DNA from: a bacterium
GTDB lineage: Bacteria; Patescibacteriota; Microgenomatia; UBA1400; PJMF01
Length of the DNA: 19,394 nucleotides
Assembly: GCA_900299155.1 (NCBI GenBank)
Contig: OMIS01000085.1
Span: 1 to 19,394, forward strand
Direction: 5' to 3'
Shown here: positions 14,198-19,394 of the stretch, in pieces
How the letters are laid out: the number at the start of each line of letters is the position of its first letter
Position numbering within the stretch: position 1 is the stretch's first letter
Translations under genes and position numbers: made by a program
Notes under the pieces: generated by a model
What the model was told of the DNA's origin: nothing
Seen by the model: the letters and a program-made list of their open reading frames with translations, nothing else
Databases searched by the model: none

Positions 14198-14935
14198 ATG
14201 AACCAAGATTTTTCTGCCAACACTATGCCAAAACCTGAGCGCGTCTCTTCCAGACTGATTAAAAAGGAACGAAGCAAGTTACTAAAGCAAACGATTTGGT
14301 TTGTAGGTGGCGGTCTAGTTCTAGTTATAGGCTTTATCTTTTTTATTCTGCCCAACTTCATTAGGTTGGTAAATGGTGTGTTAGATACAAATCCAATTCC
14401 TGAAGAAAATGCAGTAATTATACAACCCCCTGAATTAGTCGCTCCAGTAACCGCTACATACAGTGCCCAGCTCACTGTTAAAGGTGTGGGAACTTTTGGT
14501 ATGAAAAGTGTGTTAGTAGTAAACGGAACACAGGGTTCTGAGATCACCCCTGAAGCAGATGGTAGCTTTTCGAGTCCTATAGAATTAAGTGAAGGTGAAA
14601 ACAGTATAACTGCTTTCACTAAAGATGATACAGGTCATGAATCAAAAATTGGCCGTAGTTACACCGTGATACTAGATACGCAAGCACCCCCGCTGGAAGT
14701 CACTGAGCCACAAGACAATCAAGAATATGAAAGTAAGCAAAGCACTATTACGGTTGCTGGTAAGTCCGAGCCAAATACTAAGATATACGTAAATGATCGC
14801 TTCTTCTTGCCACGCGCGGATGGTAGTTTCTCTACAACCTTCTCAATTAACCAAGGTGATAATCCATTAAAAATTAAAGCAGTTGATCAAGCTGGTAATC
14901 AGGTTGAAGTATCACGTACCGTGAAACGTAAGTAA
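14198..14935 (+). CDS. single-pass membrane protein with Ig-like domains
   Basis: The 245 aa comprise a basic cytoplasmic N-terminus (~1-28), one transmembrane helix (~31-52), and an extracytoplasmic part made of two beta-sandwich repeats. Repeat 1 (~80-163) contains VTATYSAQLTVKGVG and the EGENSITAFTKDDTGHES stretch. Repeat 2 (~165-243) contains STITVAGKSEPNTKIYVN and the QGDNPLKIKAVDQAGNQVEV stretch. The G-x-N-x-I/L-x-A-x-D-x-x-G pattern is that of glucodextranase-B/bacterial Ig-like surface modules. No enzyme motif is visible. It is probably an adhesive or structural envelope protein; the partner is unknown. The stop overlaps the 3' end of the convergent polymerase-like gene by 37 nt. Confidence 0.85.
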   Translation: MNQDFSANTMPKPERVSSRLIKKERSKLLKQTIWFVGGGLVLVIGFIFFILPNFIRLVNGVLDTNPIPEENAVIIQPPELVAPVTATYSAQLTVKGVGTFGMKSVLVVNGTQGSEITPEADGSFSSPIELSEGENSITAFTKDDTGHESKIGRSYTVILDTQAPPLEVTEPQDNQEYESKQSTITVAGKSEPNTKIYVNDRFFLPRADGSFSTTFSINQGDNPLKIKAVDQAGNQVEVSRTVKRK

Positions 14936-16236
14936 CTGACAATAAATAGCCCAAGATACAAAACAATATAAGGATGCAGCAAGGTGTTGTTGAATTGACT
15001 TTGCACCATCACTGCAACTACTGCAGCCGCTAGAAGTGGCTCACGCTGTCTGAGCCATCTGAGTGATAGGTATAGAATATATACTCCACTAATAAGTCCT
15101 ATAACTCCAGTTTGTGTGAGGAGCAGTATGAAAATACTATCAGGGAATACAGCTCTGTCACTCTGCGAACTTAGTTTGCTTGCCTGTACTTCAGAGGCAA
15201 ATTGTTCAGAAGATATACCTTGTTCAGTAGCCTCTGTGACAATAGTATTTGTTGGCGTATCTGTAGTAAATAAACCCCTGCCCAATATCCACTCCGTGCC
15301 TTTGAGCATCTGGACTGCTTCTGTGGCAGTGTGTATTCGTGCAGTTATAGTACTAGTCCGAAGTAAATTGACTCCCTCACCGCCTGGCTTGGGAATTATT
15401 GCATATATACCGAAGACTAAGCTTAAGCTCACAAGGCAAATCGCTGCCATTATTCTTGCATTTTTTCGGTAGAAATTGGCAGCAAGTAGCTTTTGTACTG
15501 ATATTTTTTGTGTACCAATAACAAGGTACAGTAAGCTTACTGTAATTGCCATATAGCTTGCTCTAGAGTATGTAAGTATGCAGCTAAGCAGTAAAACTGC
15601 AGTAATTATTTTGCCAATTAACCACTTCTTGCTCACCGAGTAGGTTACGTATGCTGTCAAACATACCAAAATACCGGTCAGCCCAGGGTCATACACTGTG
15701 CCAATCATGCGGTAATAATGATCATCCCAACCATACAACCAGAGAAAACGGGTGTCTGGCAGTAAGATATATTGCAAGATGGCCAACCACCAGTACCAGA
15801 TCCCCACCAAGAGTAGCCATGTACGTAACCCCCGTGGGTGTGAATTAAATAGAACCCCTACTTCAATACAAAATAGTACATACCAAAGTAATCGGATGAG
15901 ATACAAACCAGGTGTAATCGAACCATATTGCACAAATGCCACAACAATACCCAATAAAATCCAAGCAAAACTTGCAATAATCCACCTCAACTTACCTGAA
16001 CTCCATACCCCATGAAGAATTGGTTTGCACAGCGGCAGCAACAATACAAGTGCAGGTAGCATGAAAAACTCATGTAAGTAGAAGGCCTTTCCTGAACTCA
16101 CAGTAACTCGAGTCAACTGCCCCAGCGGGACTGTCAGGAAGACACAACAAGCTAAAACCCAGCCCACTACTTCATTCCATTTGAGTGTGTGTGCGGGAGA
16201 TAGAAGGTTACGAATGTTTGATAAAAACTTTCTCAT
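14899..16236 (-). CDS. O-antigen ligase/polymerase-like (Wzy_C) membrane protein
   Basis: Polytopic protein of 445 aa with about ten or more transmembrane segments and a large extracytoplasmic loop between residues ~275 and 370. The family signature is visible: ILTYSRASYMAI around residues 220-231, and the loop-exit stretch DSIFILLLTQTGVIGLISG near 365-385. Such proteins polymerise or ligate lipid-linked glycans on the outer face of the membrane. Ligase and polymerase cannot be told apart by eye. The start ATG 16236 lies within the last 29 nt of the glycosyltransferase gene, implying translational coupling. The 3' end overlaps the convergent Ig-like gene by 37 nt. Confidence 0.85.
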   Translation of the reverse strand: MRKFLSNIRNLLSPAHTLKWNEVVGWVLACCVFLTVPLGQLTRVTVSSGKAFYLHEFFMLPALVLLLPLCKPILHGVWSSGKLRWIIASFAWILLGIVVAFVQYGSITPGLYLIRLLWYVLFCIEVGVLFNSHPRGLRTWLLLVGIWYWWLAILQYILLPDTRFLWLYGWDDHYYRMIGTVYDPGLTGILVCLTAYVTYSVSKKWLIGKIITAVLLLSCILTYSRASYMAITVSLLYLVIGTQKISVQKLLAANFYRKNARIMAAICLVSLSLVFGIYAIIPKPGGEGVNLLRTSTITARIHTATEAVQMLKGTEWILGRGLFTTDTPTNTIVTEATEQGISSEQFASEVQASKLSSQSDRAVFPDSIFILLLTQTGVIGLISGVYILYLSLRWLRQREPLLAAAVVAVMVQSQFNNTLLHPYIVLYLGLFIVSYLRFTVRDTST

Positions 16237-16975
16237 AGAGATAAATACGTACCAATGTTGAGTGCAAACTCATACATGCAGCATAGACAACACCATGCCA
16301 GCCATCAACAAGTCCACCTTGAAAGATCAGTCCATAGATAAACTTTGCAGGAGGATAAACTATCAGTTCAAAGAGAAGCCGTTTGAATGATATCGGTTTT
16401 GCTGCTCTCTCGGTGGCCACTTGATCAGCATAAAGCGCAACTTTACTAATAAACTCATGAATTGATGGATGTGAATAATGTAGTATTTTTATACTACTTG
16501 GTTTTACTAGGCCAGCCACATCCGCCACTTCATGGACGGTACCTGAAAATTTGAGTGCTGTTCTTTTCCCGAGTCGTACAACCAGCTGGTTACCCGCTTC
16601 GCCGTACTCAAGTTCTTTGCCCAAGAACACATCACAGCGGCGTATTCCATACGCTGCTGCCGTAGGGGTTGTCACAAGTTGAGTAAGTTCAGCTAGTGAT
16701 GCTGGATCAATTACCTCGTCACTATCTAGAAACAATACCCAATCATACTTTGCATGTGTGAGTGCTGTGTTACGGACCAATGAGAAATCAGTAATGGGTT
16801 CATCCCAGGTTAAGATTTGAAAATCATACTGGGTATGCAATGGTTGTACTGCATCTTCAACATGATTTGCCACTACGAGCACATCCGCAGCACACTGTGC
16901 ACTGGCCAATGCCTGTTCAAATCGTTCATCAACACGATTGGTTAAAAGTATGATGGTAAGAGGTATTTTTGTCAT
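16208..16975 (-). CDS. family 2 glycosyltransferase
   Basis: 255 aa with a GT-A fold. The N-terminal Rossmann-like strand is PLTIILLTNR, the acceptor-side motif is DFSLVRNTAL (63-72), and the metal/nucleotide-binding D-x-D is LDSDE (Asp84, Asp86). SGTVHEVADV (144-153) follows. The layout resembles WaaE/KdtX-like and related GT2 enzymes that add sugars to lipid-linked glycans. The C-terminal third (~195-245) is hydrophobic and may sit on the membrane. The sugar donor and acceptor cannot be read from sequence. It overlaps the flippase stop by 4 nt (ATGA) and the downstream polymerase-like gene by 29 nt. Confidence 0.9.
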   Translation of the reverse strand: MTKIPLTIILLTNRVDERFEQALASAQCAADVLVVANHVEDAVQPLHTQYDFQILTWDEPITDFSLVRNTALTHAKYDWVLFLDSDEVIDPASLAELTQLVTTPTAAAYGIRRCDVFLGKELEYGEAGNQLVVRLGKRTALKFSGTVHEVADVAGLVKPSSIKILHYSHPSIHEFISKVALYADQVATERAAKPISFKRLLFELIVYPPAKFIYGLIFQGGLVDGWHGVVYAACMSLHSTLVRIYLYEKVFIKHS

Positions 16976-18195
16976 GTGTGCTTCAGTTTTCTAACAACTA
17001 ACCACCCAAGTATGGGTAGGCAGATCAAGCGTGCAAAGAATACTGCCATCGCTGCACCAACGAGTCCTGCACTTGAGCCTTGGGCAAATAAAATGCCTAC
17101 GAACAAGATAATAACTAATGCGCGGTGCAGATTCATTGTAAAGTACTCTTGGAGTGAGACCAAGAGTGTGTATCCTTGGTTGGCGATGCCATAGAGCACC
17201 GCGCCAGCCACCAGCCACGGTACCGCAGGTACTAAACTCAACCAAGTATCTCCAAGTACTACTCTAATAATCAGTTCTGGAAAAATTATTATTGGGACTG
17301 CCACCGCAACTAACAGCACCGTTAATCCAAATAGCGAGCGGTAAAATGCCTTGTGCAGTCGTTCTCCACTTGTGGCTAATCGAGAAAAAATCGGCATCGT
17401 GCTGTGGTTCATGGCTTGGGCAATTCCAAAAGTGGGCTTGTGACTGAGTGCATACCCATTTTGATATAACCCCAAGGTACTGACTCCCAGCAATTTTCCC
17501 ACCAAAAAATTATCGGCATTATCATTTAAGTACGATAACAATGCCGCAATACTTAAGCCTTTGGCATTCGCAAAAATCTGCGCTGCACGGTTGGGGATCC
17601 ACTCAAAGTGTGGTCGTGTTCTGAAAAAGGCAAATGAGATACAGACTTCAAAGATTGCCGCAGCCACCATTCCTACGATAAACGCATTCACGGAATGGGT
17701 CACGAGTGCCACTAGGCTTGTCACTACTGCTTCTACAACAATTAAGGAAAAACGATATGCACTATCTCGGGAAAACTGCAATTCTTTATGAAACGTAATG
17801 ACTGCTGGATTTATAAAACCTTTAATGATTGGTACAACTGCGGCAATCACAACCCAAAGCTGTAAACTTGGTTCAGCATAAAAATATGCCATCCCTACCC
17901 CAAGTAGGCTCATCACTATTGCAATCACAAAACCACGCAAAATAGAGATCACCCAGGCTGTATTGATAAAGTAACTGACACTCTGCTGAGATTGAATAAT
18001 AGTAATGTTTATACCAGTTTGGGTAAGCGCGTCTGTCACGCCAAGTGCAATGGCCACAAGAGAAAAGATCCCAAAATCATGCGGAGTAAGCAGCCGAGCC
18101 AATACCATTAACTTCAATCCAGTGACAATCGTCATACCCACAATCAGTGCACTGTGCCACGTAAACCCTGCAATCGTTTGCTTTGTATAACCCAT
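16972..18195 (-). CDS. oligosaccharide flippase, Wzx/MATE-like
   Basis: A polysaccharide-export flippase that moves lipid-linked glycan units across the cytoplasmic membrane. From ATG 18195 it is 407 aa with about 12 hydrophobic helices. The N-terminal ARLLTPHDFGIFSLVA and the mid-protein LSYLNDNADNFLVGKLLG, followed by LGLYQNGYAL, are typical of the Wzx/RfbX group (PF01943/PF13440). An upstream in-frame GTG at 18228 would add 11 polar residues and place the start close to lepB; I prefer the ATG. No clear Shine-Dalgarno is seen. It is the first gene of the three-gene glycan cluster, divergent from lepB with ~60 nt between them. Confidence 0.9.
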   Translation of the reverse strand: MGYTKQTIAGFTWHSALIVGMTIVTGLKLMVLARLLTPHDFGIFSLVAIALGVTDALTQTGINITIIQSQQSVSYFINTAWVISILRGFVIAIVMSLLGVGMAYFYAEPSLQLWVVIAAVVPIIKGFINPAVITFHKELQFSRDSAYRFSLIVVEAVVTSLVALVTHSVNAFIVGMVAAAIFEVCISFAFFRTRPHFEWIPNRAAQIFANAKGLSIAALLSYLNDNADNFLVGKLLGVSTLGLYQNGYALSHKPTFGIAQAMNHSTMPIFSRLATSGERLHKAFYRSLFGLTVLLVAVAVPIIIFPELIIRVVLGDTWLSLVPAVPWLVAGAVLYGIANQGYTLLVSLQEYFTMNLHRALVIILFVGILFAQGSSAGLVGAAMAVFFARLICLPILGWLVVRKLKHT

Positions 18196-18219
18196 GGTAG
18201 TATTATTGCGTTTTAGATC

Positions 18220-18248
18220 TTGAAACACAAAGGGGTAAACTTCATACT
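18220..18248 (+). promoter_or_regulatory. lepB promoter
   Basis: TTGAAA (18220-18225, five of six consensus), a 17-nt spacer, and CATACT (18243-18248). ATG 18257 follows the -10 by 8 nt, so the transcript starts at or one to three bases before the start codon. It overlaps the region that must also contain the divergent flippase promoter, which I could not pin down. Confidence 0.6.
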
Positions 18249-18256
18249 AAGGCTCT

Positions 18257-18835
18257 ATGTTACAAATGGTAATAAAATCTGTTAGTGCGCTCTTTTTGGA
18301 TCTCATCGAGACGCTGGTTATTGGCATCTCAATTTTCCTGGTTATCTACTTATTTTTCATGCAGCCACATCAGGTTAGTGGTCAGTCCATGGAAACTACT
18401 TTGATGAATAAAGATTATGTGTTAACAGATAAAATTAGTTACCGCACTGGAGAACCTCAACGTGGCGACATTGTAGTGGTACATGCCCCAGAGGCAGCCA
18501 ACTGTCCGACTGGTACTGGTTGTGACTTTATTAAGCGCATGATTGGTTTACCTGGAGATACCGTGGAAATTAAGAATAATGGTATTTATGTTAATGGCAA
18601 TAAACTGGAAGAACCATATATTAACGAAGGTAACCAAACTTTGCCTGGCAACTTTACTCGTGATCGAGCAATTACCCTTGGTCCAGATCAATACTTTGTA
18701 GTAGGTGATAATCGTATGCACTCTAGTGACTCTCGTGCCTGGGGACCTGTATCTCGAGATGATATCGTGGGCCGTGCATTTTTCCGCTACTGGCCATTAA
18801 AATCAGCCCAACTCCTAGAACACGCAAAATACTAA
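18257..18835 (+). CDS. lepB: signal peptidase I
   Basis: It cleaves Sec/Tat signal peptides on the outer face of the cytoplasmic membrane. The 192 aa include one transmembrane helix (~15-35). Catalytic Ser44 is in SGQSMETTL and catalytic Lys93 is in DFIKRMIGLPGD. The GDNRMHSSDSRAWGPV box lies at 150-165. The order and spacing match S26A peptidases of the short, Gram-positive-like type with a single anchor. Unusual features are two cysteines, C83 and C89, in ANCPTGTGCD directly before the catalytic lysine strand. ATG 18257 is chosen because of the promoter; the Met at codon 4 is an alternative. It is divergent from the glycan cluster and convergent with the parB-like gene. Confidence 0.95.
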   Translation: MLQMVIKSVSALFLDLIETLVIGISIFLVIYLFFMQPHQVSGQSMETTLMNKDYVLTDKISYRTGEPQRGDIVVVHAPEAANCPTGTGCDFIKRMIGLPGDTVEIKNNGIYVNGNKLEEPYINEGNQTLPGNFTRDRAITLGPDQYFVVGDNRMHSSDSRAWGPVSRDDIVGRAFFRYWPLKSAQLLEHAKY

Positions 18836-18888
18836 CGTTGCTTGAAGGAAATAATCTATAACTCGCTAACTCGACTATACTCTTGCTT

Positions 18889-19394
18889 CTAGCCGTGTGA
18901 CTTGGTCATAGACATGAATCGCTCAAGATCTTTTTGTGTTTCTTCAGGATCTCCCACCAGTGTGATGGTAATGCGCGTATTACGCTGTGACCGAGATAAT
19001 TTAATCTCGGATTTAGTAGTCAAAATCTCTTTAAGGCGTGCTTCCCATTCTTTGATTTTTGGATCAGAAACTTTGGTCGTAGTGGGGCGTAAGCGATACA
19101 TTGGCGACGTAGAGGTCTGCTGTTTGTATTGACGAGCCAGTTCCTCTGCTCTTCGCACTGAAGCACTTTCTTTGAGAATCTGTTTATAAATGCCGATCAT
19201 GGAACCTTGATCTTCAATTCCAAAGATAGCGCGTGCATGGCCTTCCGTAATCATCCCACCTGCTAAGCCGTCCTTCACTGCATCTGGAAGTTTTAGCAAC
19301 TTCAAACAGTTACTGACGTACGCTTGGGATTTACTGATGCGCTCTGCAATATCAGCGACACCTAGGTTAAAGTCCCGCATCAATTGATAAAAAG
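18889..19394 (-). CDS. parB: ParB-like chromosome partition protein, 5' end cut by window edge
   Basis: The frame is open to the right end of the window, where FYQLMRDFN continues the family's pattern, so only the C-terminal ~168 residues are present. Visible parts are the KorB/ParB helix-turn-helix (DIAERISKSQAYVSNCLKLL) and GMITEGHARAIFG, both diagnostic of centromere-binding ParB/Spo0J. A charged linker follows, then a short C-terminal region likely to dimerise. The N-terminal CTP-binding/ParB nuclease-like domain lies outside the window. A Noc or other ParB paralogue cannot be excluded without the N-terminus and neighbouring parA. The 53-nt gap to the convergent lepB stop has no clear terminator. 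Confidence 0.9.
   Translation of the reverse strand, partial: FYQLMRDFNLGVADIAERISKSQAYVSNCLKLLKLPDAVKDGLAGGMITEGHARAIFGIEDQGSMIGIYKQILKESASVRRAEELARQYKQQTSTSPMYRLRPTTTKVSDPKIKEWEARLKEILTTKSEIKLSRSQRNTRITITLVGDPEETQKDLERFMSMTKSHG

Noticed and set aside
1..19394. UGA recoding, CRISPR array, insertion sequence or prophage
   Set aside because: TGA ends htpX, the flippase and the polymerase-like gene as normal stops; no regularly spaced repeats, transposase, integrase or phage structural genes are seen.

Overview
The window looks like a chromosomal segment of a small-genome bacterium, most likely a member of the Patescibacteria (Candidate Phyla Radiation), possibly Microgenomates. This is an inference. 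It rests on dense packing with short overlaps, several genes whose predicted -10 box lies only 6-11 bases before the start codon (leaderless or nearly leaderless mRNAs), a CTP synthase that departs from the canonical active-site strings, three of four tRNA genes without an encoded CCA, and surface proteins built from one membrane anchor plus LysM or Ig-like domains. TGA is used as an ordinary stop (htpX, the flippase and the polymerase-like gene), so the UGA=Gly recoding of some CPR lineages is not present. No insertion sequence, prophage, CRISPR array, rRNA gene or replication origin was seen.

Layout. Bases 1-326 hold a minus-strand tRNA-Glu(UUC) with its promoter. Bases 327-2259 hold an unrecognised plus-strand protein gene whose 3' end overlaps a YraN-family nuclease-like gene, then rplS (L19) overlapping yraN, then a second unrecognised small gene. 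Bases 2260-12108, all minus strand, carry pyrG under its own promoter and, upstream of it, the likely operon lemA-htpX-gatC-gatA-gatB-dnaE. Bases 12109-14157 hold tRNA-Asp(GUC), a membrane-anchored LysM protein with a long Pro/Thr stalk, then tRNA-Gly(CCC) and tRNA-Thr(CGU). Bases 14198-14935 encode a second single-pass protein with Ig-like repeats. Bases 14899-18195 are a tight minus-strand glycan cluster, transcribed flippase (Wzx-like), glycosyltransferase 2, O-antigen ligase/polymerase-like. lepB (signal peptidase I) diverges from that cluster, and a parB-like gene runs off the right edge.

How the genes fit together. GatCAB supplies Gln-tRNA(Gln) and/or Asn-tRNA(Asn) by transamidation. 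PyrG makes CTP and DnaE is the replicative polymerase. L19 and the tRNAs belong to translation. LemA and HtpX form a familiar membrane-stress pair. The LysM protein, the Ig-like protein, the Wzx/GT/Wzy-like cluster and the signal peptidase together form an envelope-building block. The sequence looks mainly like core genome plus surface functions. I did not find a convincing new multi-gene system. The more interesting points are the divergent PyrG and GatA active-site strings, the leaderless promoter pattern, the paired-cysteine insertion beside the LepB catalytic lysine, the stress-protease/amidotransferase/polymerase operon, and the convergent coding overlaps.
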